Source: Selaginella tamariscina (lineage: Eukaryota > Streptophyta > Lycopodiopsida > Selaginellales > Selaginellaceae). From it: DNA of 64,000 bases. The notes under the pieces were generated by a model that saw nothing but the letters and a program-made list of their open reading frames with translations, made no database searches and was not told the origin of the DNA. The translations under genes were made by a program, and so were the position numbers. The DNA lies in assembly GCA_003024785.1 (NCBI GenBank), contig PUQB01000370.1, positions 62,001 through 126,000 on the forward strand. Reading direction: 5' to 3'. Shown piece after piece: positions 48,651-60,826 of this stretch (its first letter is position 1; every line of letters starts with the position of its first letter).

Positions 48651-48850
48651 GACATGTTATATGAAGGTTCATATTTTCTTGTTTCATTATGTGGTATTGC
48701 AACATAATTGTCCAGAGCACATCCTTTTAATCAAGGGCCTTATTTCATAGTTGAAGTTATGAATTTATTGATTATTTAATTAGGGATTAAGCAATTTTTT
48801 ATAACACCTTATCATTTAAAACCATGTCTTTCTATCACAACCTTTCCCTC
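48651..48850 (+). mobile_element. Old Ty3/Gypsy remnant, right part (integrase core)
   Basis: Fossil. Continues the integrase core interrupted at 37872: a stretch resembling QGPYFIVEVMN and LGIKQFFITPYH is visible at about 48735-48820. The similarity fades by about 48850. Together with the matching flanks this shows where the outer element landed. Confidence 0.65.
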
Positions 48851-51198
48851 TCCTCTTAAGCCAATTAAAAGGGTCAATTGGTGTTTATGAGAGGGCCCCT
48901 GGTCATGATGCCCTAGTTACACTCTCCACCCATTTGAGAAAGTGGATGCCCTCATCCACGGACTCAAGGGTTGTTACTATGTTGTTACTATGCCTTCCTC
49001 CAGAAGGTAGAGCTCAAAGGTGGTCTCATACACGCTACACTTGGCTTGCACCCAGCTCAGAGGCGATCCCCACATTGTGTGACTGCTTGATTGTACTTGC
49101 ATCACATGTCAATTAAGCTAGAGGTGGGATCCTAGAGATGCTTGGCTGTACGCATGTGATCGAAAGGTAAACGGTTGTACTCGCATCACATGTCAATTGG
49201 GCCAGAGGTGGGATCCTAAAGATGCTTGGCTGTACACATGTTGTCAGAGTTTTTACTTAGTGCCACAAAGGCGGCTTGCCAAGTGTCAACCTTGGAATCC
49301 CCTCTCTAGAAACCCCACAGAATCTGGTAAAGTAACATGTATTAGAAACCCAACCCTTAGGAACTTGATCCCCTAGTTGACCAAGTTCACAAAGGAGGCT
49401 CACCTTATGAATTAAGATATGCGGACTAGTCGAGCTATAAGTGTCATTCCTAGCTTGGCGTGGTTGAGGCGGCCGGAGCAAGGCTTCAACCACGGACTCG
49501 GGCAATGCCTTTGAACTTGCAAGTAGGTTTTCGGCCCAAGGAATTTGATTAACTCCTTAGAAGTAACGTACCCCTGTCACAAAGGTGAGATCCTGCCAAC
49601 GATAAGGATAATTTAACCCAAAGGTGGGACATACCCCTGTCGTGTGGAAGTTTGGGCAACACAATAGAGGGTTGCGCCTTGACAACATAAGCTTAGCTTG
49701 CACCGGTAGGAGGCTAACGAACTCTCTTTTGAACCCAGGAAGCCTCACTATATATACTCTACCTTATTTATGTGATAGAGTCCCCCCCCCCCTCCCCCTC
49801 CCACATTTTCCTAAGTGAGTAAGTGGGCTGGCATTTCCATGAGATGCCTAATCCTAAACCTAAACCTAACCCCTAGGGGGCGTGGGGTTAGGTCAACCCT
49901 AGGGGTGTCCCTAACCCTCTTTTGATAAGCTATATTGGAAAAATCTAATGTCAAAATGGGGGAGAGTTTTCTAAAAGGTAAGTTCTAGCTTCACCTAAAG
50001 TTTCTTGTAAATACCTAATGACACCTGGTCGGACCATCACTAAATACCCAAGTGTATTAAGCGGGCATATTTTCTACTACATATAAGGTTCATCACACAA
50101 CTTGATAAGTAACAACAGTTAAACCCCAAAGTAAAGGGTCGAGTCATAATAAAAATTATGACACATGATCACTGGGCATGTTTCCTACTACATTTAGGAT
50201 TCATCACACAATTCGATAAATAACAACAGTCAAACCCGAGTCATAATAAAAACTATGACACATGTGATCATGTGTGAAAAGTTTAGTGGCATGTGAATTG
50301 GGCTAGAGGTACACATGTGATTGAAAGGTTTAGTGGCGTGAGCTTTACTCAACCCTTATGGAAATCGAACCCATAACCACCCAATACCAAACGTCGTAAC
50401 TTTGTCCTCTCCTCTCAAACCAACTAGACAAATAACCTTATAAAAAGGGCCCCTTTTATGTTAATTCTCCTTTATTTAATCATGTCTAAACGGATGCATA
50501 AATATGGAGTTAGTACCTGAATTAGACTCTACATGTACTTTGTAAAGAAAAGTTAAGCATACTTGTCTCATACTTAGGATGGCATTACAATGCTGGGCAT
50601 TCATCTATTCTTGATTGTGTTGTGTATGAGGAAGTTTTGATTTTATATCTAAAACTGGTTCTTTGGTTTAATTTTTAAGTGGCTTGGTCCCTATTCTATT
50701 ATGCAAAAATTGAGTCCTCAAGTGTACATGGTTCATAATTCAAATGGAGTTATCATAATGTAAAGACTGTTTCCAAGTGTAATGATTATACAAATATACT
50801 TATGTATATTTCAAAGTATATGATGAGCCACATAGGATGCTAACATGAACGGCACATAGGAGATAACTGGGATGACACATAAGACACCAAATTAGGTTGA
50901 AGATCACTAATATGGATGTTGGTTTCTCTTTATATAAGGAAGGGTTTACGGCACTATATATGTTCTTTGTTAAATACTAAGCCTTAAATAATTGGACAAA
51001 ATATACTTATGTCTATTCCATAGTATATGTGCCATGTCATAGGGATGACACATAGGATGCTAATACATATTAGCAACTCAGGGTGAAGGTGCTTTCCTAT
51101 ATATAAGGAAAGGTGTCACACTATATATATCTCTTGGTTGAAAAATAGCTTTTTTTTATTGGCGTCTTTTCACTTTGTTTGTGTTCTTTTTGTGGCCA
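48851..51198. repeat. Decayed dispersed repeat and leader-like sequence
   Basis: No gene. 49055-49250 has two near-identical stretches (GATCCTA, AGATGCTTGGCTGTAC). 49615-50165 aligns in order with 26390-26930, and with the copy in unit 2. 50790-51145 holds two related units, each ending in a TATATAAGGAA-type promoter-like element. It probably is the 5' region of the LTR-like family seen at 25-28 kb, split by the Copia element. Confidence 0.5.
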
Positions 51199-51333
51199 TG
51201 TTAGGAGTTAGAGTTCTGCTCTAGGGCCGTACAGAGTATGGCCACTATATGTAACTAGTTGTTTTTCTTTTAATATAACAAAAGGGGCTTTGTCCAAGAA
51301 CTTAGTAACTTATCTTTGATCCAAGATTTGTCA
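51199..51333 (+). repeat. 5' LTR of Copia element
   Basis: 135 bp, TGTTAGGAG...GATTTGTCA; nearly identical to 55980-56114. Confidence 0.95.
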
Positions 51334-54300
51334 TGGTATCAGAGCAGGTTGAAAACAAACATTCTTTCAGGTTCTAAGGTACAGATAAGGGAAGCCCTGG
51401 GCTTGTGCAAGGGGCACAAGCGGATCTTGGTGGTAGTAAAGTGATCAAGAAGGGTTCTTGATCTGGGCATTGCATTAGGTGACTCTTCTGCACATACCCA
51501 CTACACCTGTGTGCGTTCTTTTTCTTGGGACGCAGACATGGCAAGCTTTAGAATGGATATGAAAGATTTGACCGGTCGAATGCTACGGTATGGTTCTGGA
51601 AGATGCAAAGCGTGCTAGAGGAGAGAGATGTTTGGGATGTTGTATCTGGAGCAGAACCAAGACCTGGCGGTGATGAAGAAGAGGAGAGTTAGTCGGAGGA
51701 TTCATCAAATGAGCAAGAATCCAGTAGTAGCACTCGCCGTGGAAAAAAGAAGATGTTTGTGGAAGACGACCCAGATAAACTCCTCGTGTGGATGAAGAAA
51801 GACAACAAGGCAAAAACCACCATGATGTTTGGCTTGAAGGATGGGCAAATTCCTTTAGTTAGGTTGAAGAAAACAGCTAAAGAAGGGTGGGAGTGCCTAA
51901 AAAGAACCTTCAAGTAGAGAGCTACATCGCAAAAGCTTGTGCTTTGGCAGTCTTTCTTTGGAGCAAAGTTGGGGGAAGGAGAAGACCCCGAGGATCACAT
52001 CACAAAAATGCAAGCATTGGCAGATCAACTTGCAGCACTGCAGCATAGAATTTGGGATGAAGATTTGGCCATGGCAATTTTGGCTAGCTTACCAGATTCG
52101 TATGACTCCATCAAGCAGACGATGGGATGTCAAACAATGAAGTTGTGCTCAGATATGGTGATAGGAGCAGTTCTTCAAGCATCTCTATTGACCCGGAAAA
52201 ATGAAGAGACAGCTTTGGTGGCAAAGGCAACACAACGACAAAATAATGGTGAAGTTTATGTTGGAAATGCACCCGACCAGGTCATATAGCTCGCTATTGT
52301 CACACTAAGGTAACAGAGGATAAGAAGAAGAAAGAACTTGCTGAGAAGACAGGGCAAACATGGGAGCGAGCATCATTTTAGCCCAGAGGAAGAGGAAGAC
52401 GTGGAGGCTGTGGGAGAGGAAAAGGCAGATGGACAAATAATCGTGCTACAACACAAGTTGCAGAAGAAGAAGAGTCAAGCTTGAGTTCACACTGGGATGA
52501 AGAACAAGAGTGGGGTGGAGAAGCTCAAATAGCAGTGCTTGAGGATGACAAATGGAGGAGCTTACCTCAAGGTTGCACCTTCAGTGTCCAAGACGAGGAG
52601 GACACATTGGCTGAAGATGTCTCAAAGATGATCCAGATGAGGGATTTCTTAGAGACAAGATGGAGGAAAGCCATTGATGATGAGAAGTTAACTAAAGAAG
52701 AAGTTCAGTGCACTCCAGAAGTACTTGTAGCTGAGGTGGAAGCTTTAGGAGCTGAGACATCCACAAGGTCATGGGTGATGAATTGTGGAGCAACTCACTT
52801 GATGACACATTGTGCCGACTGGTTTATTGAGTTATCTCCAATCTCAGCAGAAAAGTTTGTGAATGGTATCACCTCCGGATTAAAGGTGGCAGGACAAGGG
52901 AAAATCCAGATGACTTTCTTGGATGGAAAACGTGTGTTTGCATAGAGTTCTTTATGTTCCTGAGCTAAGGAAGAATTTGCTGTCTCTTTCAAGACTAGCA
53001 AATGTCGGGGTGAACTCATACATATGCAGTAGAGAAACGTTCTTGGTGAATCACACCAAGGAAGTCATTGCAAAGGCTATACGTTCAGGTTTCCTGTATA
53101 CATTATTGGAGCAATCAAAGCAGTGGTTTGAAGCACTTGTGGCTGAGCAGGTTGATAATGAACTTGAGTTATGGCATCAACGACTCGGTCATATCTCGGA
53201 AGAACGATTGAGAAGATTGAAGAATGAGCAGATGGTGGATGGTCTCACAATAAAACCAGGTCAGAAGCTCGAAGTTTGTGAAGGTTGTATCATGGCAAAA
53301 CATCACAAAAGGCCACGATCCAAGGAGCCAAGGGAAAGAGCAACAAGGTTGTTGGGACTAGTCCATACCGACGTCAGTGGCATGGTAGCAGCTGCAACAA
53401 CAGGAGGAGAGAAGTACTTTATGGTACTAGTTGATGACTATTCCAGGAAAACATTTGTGTATCTTCTCACAACCAAGAGTCAGGTGCTTGGAAAATTCAG
53501 GATATGGAAGCAGGAAGTAGAGAAGGAAATTGAATTGGAACTAGGAATTCTCAGGTGTGACAATGCAAAGGAGTATGTGTCCCAAGAATTTCAGAAAACT
53601 CTTGATGAAGGAGGGGTGCGAAGACAATTGGCGGTGGCTTATGAACATCACACCACCAATGGGGTGGCAGAGAGAAAAATCCGGACATTGAGGGAATCTG
53701 CATACTCCATGTTGAAGTTCGCCGGACTTGCTGATTGTTTTTGGGGAGATGACATTAAAACAGCTACATATGTTCAAAACCGAGCACCAACTGTAGCAGT
53801 TAAAGGAAGGACACCTGAAGAAGTTTGGACAGGAAGAAAGCCAAATATCAACCACCTACGGATATTTGGATGCCCAGCATATGCCAATGTACCAACAGAG
53901 AAGAGGCTGAAAACGGATGATCATGCAAGAAGATGCATTTTTGTGGGGTACAGTCAGGAAGCAAAAGCATACCGGTTGGTGGATGCAATAACGCGGAAGT
54001 ACACAGTTAGCAGGAGTGTGACATTTGATGAAGTTGCCATGGGAGCAAGAGGAATTTTTCGTCAACATGTTGATGTTGCAGGATTTTTTCAAGATGAGAC
54101 CAAATCACAAATTTGGTTGGATCTTCATCCAAATATCATTGACGGTGAACCAAGCCAAGCACACACCATACCAAACACACCTACACAACAACAACAGCAA
54201 CAATCAGATCATCCTGAAGTTGAAGGGGTTTTTCCAACAGAGTCACCGTCGGATGCAACTGAGTTACCATTAAATGTAACCACAAGGAAAGAAGTTCCAG

Positions 54301-55979
54301 AACAAGTGGTAACAAGAAGATCCGAACGATCACACCAACCGACAGAGAGATGGTTGGAGTACATGCAGTCTAAGGCCAAGTTTGCCCATGTGCTAGCCAT
54401 GCAAGCTCAGCTTGAGGAGGAGTGCTCAAGTTGGTGGCAAGCTGATCTTGAAGAAAACTGTGTCGCTGAAGCTTTTGTCTCAGAGTTGTTAAAACCAATG
54501 ACAATGAAGGAAGCCATGGAAGGACCACATGCAAGTGACTGGAAGAAAGCAATGGACGAAGAAATTCAGTCCATGGCTTTAACCAAAGCATGGGAGCTCA
54601 CGTCACTGCCACCAGGAAGACAGTTAGTTGTAAATGGGTGTTCAAGGTGAAAACTACAGTTGATGAACAAGTAAGCAAATTTAGAGCTAGGCTAGTCGCA
54701 AGAGGCTTCACACAAATGCAGGGGATTGATTATGATGAGACTTTCAGTCCAGTGGCAAAAATGACATCAATTCGGGTGGTATTAGCTTTGGCAGCTCAGG
54801 AGGATTTTGAAGTAACATCAGATGGATGTAAAAACAGCATTTCTCAATGGTGAGCTTGAGGAAGAAATTTACATGCAACAGCCCGAAGGTTATGTTCAAA
54901 AAGGTTGTGAACATCTGGTTTGTCGGCTCAAGAAGGCATTGTATGGGTTGAAGCAGAGTCCAAGGGCTTGGTACAAACGGATAGATAGCTTTCTCAAGGG
55001 ACATGGATATATCAGGTGCACCACAGAGTGGAATGTCTATGCAAAGTATGATGAGCATGAAATAATGATTGTTGTGGTATATGTCGACGATTTAATCATG
55101 ACTGGGAATAGGATTTTAGCGGTGAATAGGCTGAAGCAAGCACTTTCTCAAACCTTCAGGATGACGGATCTGGAGAATCCAGAACCTGTCTTGGATTACA
55201 GGTGGTTCGAGACAGGAAGCAAAGGAGGTTGTTTATTCATCAGGCTAAAGCAGTGGCTAGAGTGTGTCGAAGGTTTGGGATGGAGAATGCTACTTCAAAA
55301 GACACGCCTGCAGCCGTAAACATTAGGTTATCCAAAAACATGGAACCATAAACGACAGGGGAAATGAAGGATGTTCCATATAGGAATGCTGTGGGGTGCT
55401 TAATGTACTTAATGGTGAGCAGCAGGCTAGATATTGCAGCAGCAGTTGGAGTGGCAAGCAGGTTCATGCAAAACCCAGGAAAGGACCATTGGCTAGCAGT
55501 AAAGAGAATCATCAGGTATCTCCGAGGAACACAAGACATGGGAATACTTTATGGACCGGACTCAAACGACCCGGAGGTGACTTTAGTAGCTTTTGTGACT
55601 CCGATTGGGCTGGAGATCCCGACAACAGGAGGTCAACAACAGGATTCTCCATCATGTTGCATGGAGGCAATAACTTGGACTAGCTGCAAACAGAAAAGTG
55701 TTGCTCTGTCCTCATGTGAGGCAAAATACATGGCTACATCAGGTGGCTGAAGGAGTGATCAACATGGAGTATTGTCCAACTGAGGAAATGCCTGCAGACA
55801 TACTCACAAAACCTCTGGGCCGAGAAACCTTCATCAAGCATTGTCAAACTCTGGGTATGGTTAGTCTTTCATCTATTTAAGGTCAGTAATAAGAAAGCTG
55901 TAGTTGTAGTATAGAGCAGGGTACAAATGCTATTAGAACATTAGACATAAGGGAACACATTCTGAGCAGAACGGGGGAG

Positions 55980-56114
55980 TGTTAGGAGTTAGAGTTCTGC
56001 TCTAGGGCCGTACAGAGTATGGCCACTATATGCAACTAGTTGTTTTTCTTTTAATATAACAAAAGGGGCTTTGTCCAAGAACTTAGTAACTTATCTTTGA
56101 TCCAAGATTTGTCA
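55980..56114 (+). repeat. 3' LTR of Copia element
   Basis: 135 bp; followed by GGCCA (56115-56119), which matches 51194-51198. Confidence 0.95.
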
Positions 56115-56284
56115 GGCCACTTACTCGTCTTAATCTTAATCAACGATTGTTCAAATGGAACAACTTTTGCAAGTGATAACAAAACAACATATGCATACAC
56201 AACAATTGCTTAAGGCATTAGTGCAACGAGAACCAATTGGTTACAATCATTGTCTTCATTCAGATACTTTCTCTGAGGTAGCCA

Positions 56285-56445
56285 CTAGGGTTTAATCTCT
56301 TGTTTATGGTTTAATCTGGGTTAACTAAGGTTTAATATGTTATCTAGGGTTTAATGTCTCGTCTGGTGACAATTTGCTGCCACGCGCGTGTCTCCACAGA
56401 ATGCGCGTGTAAAATAGGGTTTAATCTCGTGTTTTAGGGTTTAAT
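56285..56445 (+). promoter_or_regulatory. AGGGTTTAAT array in the BTB gene leader
   Basis: Seven AGGGTTTAAT-like units at about 56288, 56307, 56319, 56328, 56346, 56415 and 56435. The last unit runs into the start codon (GGGTTTAATGG). They resemble telo-box promoter motifs but lie in the probable 5' UTR. Confidence 0.6.
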
Positions 56446-57490
56446 GGCAACTCAAGGCGTCAGGTTAGATCTCAATTTTGCATTCAACAACACTCGCTTC
56501 TCCGACAAGCTCCTGCATATCATCAACAAATCAGGTATTTATACATTATATTAATGTTTATATATTATATTGTTGTATAGGCACCCGTGAAAGCATATAT
56601 ATCGATTCCACAGTGTTAGCAGCACAGTATAGTTTCTTCCTCAAGGTACCCAATTGCTCTGTGTGCGTGTGTGTGTGTGCGTGTTGTTAAAGGCGATACA
56701 TTTCTACAGATGTTCCTTAATGACATGAAGGAGTCCAAGGAGCAAGAAGTACTCATTCATGTTGATGACGAGCAAGGTGTGTATACGCACGCACGCGCAC
56801 ACACACACATATATATATGTATGTATGTATGTATATATTTAACAGAGATGAAGTGTGTGGGTTTACTCATAAAATTCATGTACACTGGAGTTCTCGAGGC
56901 TACCTCAGGGAACGAGATATTCCTTGTAAGGTCTACTGCCGACAAGTTTGGTGTTCCATCTTGTGTTTTTCATTGTGAACACTTGATAAGCTTGCTACCC
57001 ATGGATCTAGAACTTGCAGTACTGTGCATAAACTACTTATCAGCGTTCTGTCCCCTCAAAGAACGTGCAGAGGCGTTCCTTGACACCTCCTTCAGGTAAG
57101 TGCGTGGGTGCGTGCGTGTGTGTGTGTACTAAATTATGCATGTTTTTATATCAGCACAAATGCACAGATATTACCACTTTGTGCTATGGAAGCGGCATTA
57201 GGAAGTAACAAGCTGTTGTGAGTACAGAGGATGAGGTTTATGATATTGTGATGCAGTGGATAGAGAAGGAGAACAAGGAGGATCAACAGGGATTAATGGA
57301 CAGATTAACACCACTAATCCGCTTTCCAATGATGAGCACAGGTAAGCTTAAGCAGATTATCAATGGCAGAAAGGACCAGTATTTCGATAGACTGGTTTTA
57401 AATGCTCTATTCTTTAAACTCGGAGTGTTTGGAGTGCTTAATGATAGCAGACCTGGCTCCTTCACAAGGAGAAAATACATCTACACCTAA
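56444..57490 (+). CDS. BTB/POZ-BACK domain protein, LRB/POB1-like
   Basis: Substrate adaptor of CUL3 ubiquitin ligases by family analogy. Exons: 56444-56533, 56581-56645, 56710-56777, 56846-57095 and about 57155-57490. Start MATQGVRLDLNFAFNNTRFS matches the FAFNDSNFSDRLL start of plant POB1/LRB proteins. The BTB fold shows YIDSTVLAAQYSFFLKMF, MKCVGLLIKFMYTGVL and STADKFGVPSCVFHCEHLI; the BACK part shows EDEVYDIVMQWIEKE and LIRFPMMSTGKLKQII, then LVLNALFFKLGVF. It lacks the long acidic insert of POB1 and is shorter (about 290 residues). Near 57205-57215 the frame slips by one between GSNKLL and VSTEDEV, as if one base were missing. Three introns start with GT- or GCGT-type repeats. Confidence 0.85.
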
Positions 57491-57594
57491 GTTTGGTTGT
57501 CCATAATAGTAATGTTTATACGCACGCACATTGTGTTTATCATACTAATAGATACAATTAAGAAAGTTTACTTCATGATGTAATATTAAGAGCT

Positions 57595-58228
57595 CTACAC
57601 ATGCACTGCGAGTATTGCTTTGCCACATGGTTGTGGTGTATGGTGACCTTCGTTATACACCTGATGCCCACGTACAAAAGATGATATGACTCTTCCAAAC
57701 AAGTTGTCGCCTGCATATGGTGTTACCTGAAACAGTGGTGTTAAAATACGTGTGCGTGTGCGTGTGCGTGCGTGTGTGTGTGTGTGAGGTAGAGAGAGAG
57801 ATGCCTTGTGTTTGTGGAAAATATTAAAGCTGTCGTCAACAACAAAAGAACTTTCCGGGTCCCAAACCACAAAATCAGCGTCTTTTCCCAACTCTATAGA
57901 ACCCTGGAATATACCAAGATTGATATATATATATGTGTGTGTGTGTATGTATGTATATATGTATATATGTATGTATGTGTGTAATAATACATACTGTATG
58001 TATGTGTAATAAATACTTTAGAATGTAAATTTGCCAGTTTAGCTGGTCCTTTACTCCAGAGACTGGATAAACTCTCAATTGTTAAACCATGTAACCTCCC
58101 AAATGTCCACGTTACTGAAAGTCCAAACTGTATTTAAACCTAAGTAAGTTACAGTCTTACACTTAATATTTATTAAATTTACATATATACACCTTAAAAT
58201 AAATTTACTCATCATATGAAGTATAAAT

Positions 58229-58266
<38 letters not shown>

Positions 58267-59614
58267 GCTTTAAACTATAGTGTGTGTTTATGCGTTAAAA
58301 TGTGTCTAAATTATGTTCCACCATTTGAATATATATATATAAATGTATATGTGTGTGTGTGGTGTCTGTAAATATGTTATAAGTGCATATTATTTCTTTA
58401 ACAAAGTAAAAAAAGATTAGAATATATCTAATAATATGTTATGTTTAACAATAATATAGTATATCTTAAGAATATTTTTATATAGTTTTAAATTCATTGA
58501 AAAAAATTAATAACAGATGTCTTAATAATATCTTATATTAATACATATGATGAAATGCATGCTAACATATATCCTAATTGAATGGTTTAGATTTTATTTA
58601 ATTTTAAATTTTAACTAAAAATAATAATTATACAAAAGTTAAATTGCACCACTGGTTAAGCTAAGGAGGATTACATAGTGATGATGTATATATTAAGAAT
58701 AGGTATAATTACAGTCCTAGTAAATTTATACCCCTTATATATAATACTGATTAATGTATTATTTTATATATATATATATAAGATTATGTCAGGGGTATAT
58801 ATTGTATATATACCCCTGACATAATCTTATATATATATATAATAAATAATCCATATTTTGTAACGTTGTAAATATTCAAACCAAACTTATATAATTTTAA
58901 ACCTTCATATGTAAATTTAATAAGTTTTAGGTGTAGTTTTAAAATGATATATGTACAGAGTATATGCTCTTACCTGAAGGGAGGATATTCCACCCCAGGC
59001 TCCCATGAAGTCACCTTCATCAAGCAACTTGAGTTCAGGAGGAGATGGAGAGTGATCGGAGCTTAACAAATCGAAAAAGCCTTCCTACATTGAATTTAAT
59101 TATTTTTTTAAAAATTAAAATTACATTATATATATAATTAAATGTTAAACTTACATTAACAGCTCTCCATAGCATTTGGCGGTTGTATTCACTTCGAATA
59201 GGAGGTGCACATTTAAATAGAGTATCACCTTCTTTGATTTGGTTGGAGGAGAATGCCAAATAATGCGAACAAGTTTCTACAGTAACGTTCCATCCTTGTG
59301 CTTTTGCCTCCTAATAATACACACACACACACACACACACACACAATTATATTAAATATATTTATATAGATATAAACATATCTATATATATCTTTCATTT
59401 ACCTTAATTATTTTAATGGATTCTGTAGCATCAGATAGATGAACAATATGAACACGAGCACCTTCCGCTTGTCCTCCTCGAACTGTGTCTTTTGATGCCT
59501 CTATTAACTGCTTGATTGCTGCCTGCTCCCTATTAACAAAATGATAAAATAAAGAAATCTCTCTCTCTCTCTCTCTCTCTCCCACACACACACACACACC
59601 AAGAAGGTGGTCTG

Positions 59615-59701
<87 letters not shown>

Positions 59702-59717
59702 CAAGAAGGTGGTCTGG

Positions 59718-59792
<75 letters not shown>

Positions 59793-60519
59793 ACACACAC
59801 ACACACACACACACCAAGAAGGTGGTCTGGACTCAAGATATGTCGAATATAATCGTCTCTCATTCATAGAAAGAGTCTGTTCAGTTGTTGGCTGTGCAAT
59901 TTCTGCATGTACGAGTATGGTCTCCCATACTTTGCTAACACTGGTAGTGCTGCCTATTAACATATAAACATCGTTTAATATGTATCACACACACACACAC
60001 ACACATGTGTGTGTGTGTGTGTACGTATATACACTATATATACCTTAATATGATCGGCTGTAGTCATGGGAAAATCATTTATTCCTGACGGACACATGAA
60101 AGACTGAAAATACATGTAAGATATACTATATATATATATATATATAATAGTTTACCTTAAGCCCCAAAGCTCCAGCTGCTAGAAGCTCGTCTAAAATAGT
60201 AGTATTTGCTGCATTCTCAGGAACAAGGCCCCCCCAAAATCCTGTTATATATAATATACATCGATCATACACACGCACACATGTGTATATATGTGTATAT
60301 GACGTACCAACATCCACCATGAGTTTTCCAGTGCTGCTTGCGAGCTTGAAATATTTGATGAAAAATAAAGTATTGTTTTAAAATTTAACAAATTTACTTA
60401 TACATTTACCTTTGAATGCAGGAGTTCACTTGAAATAGTAGTTGGGAAGCTGTTTAATGGCATATCAATCACAGTGGTTAAGCCTCCTGAAGTAACTTGG
60501 TTAATACTTAATTAACTAT

Positions 60520-60559
<40 letters not shown>

Positions 60560-60728
60560 GCAGCTGCTGCCATTGTTCCAGTTGCAAAGCCTTCCCAATC
60601 CTCTCTTCCTGGCTCATTAAGATGGACATGCCTAAGTGTATATGAAGAGTAAGTATATGTATATGTATATGTGTGTGTGTGTGTTGTGTGTGTGTGGTGT
60701 CTCTCTCTCTCTCTACACACACACACAG

Positions 60729-60826
<98 letters not shown>

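Larger units (their letters stand above)
51199..56114 (+). mobile_element. Ty1/Copia LTR retrotransposon
   Basis: Fossil, about 4.9 kb. LTRs of 135 bp (51199-51333 and 55980-56114, TG...CA), target duplication GGCCA on both sides, primer-binding site TGGTATCAGAGC directly after the left LTR (initiator Met tRNA type), purine tract GAACGGGGGAG before the right LTR. Parts in Copia order: gag (about 51540-52250), zinc knuckle (about 52270), protease (about 52770), integrase with HHCC domain (about 53170-53310) and core (about 53350-53700), reverse transcriptase (about 54600-55200) and RNase H (about 55400-55800). The order integrase before RT fixes the family. The LTRs differ at about one site, pointing to insertion within roughly the last half million years. 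About six to eight breaks in the coding part. Confidence 0.93.

Noticed and set aside
51334-51345. tRNA-like TGGTATCAGAGC
   Set aside because: This is the primer-binding site of the Copia element, not a tRNA gene.
59382-59863. Long open frames of Arg/Glu and Ser/Leu repeats
   Set aside because: Products of the CT/GA microsatellites in the allantoinase intron; not genes.
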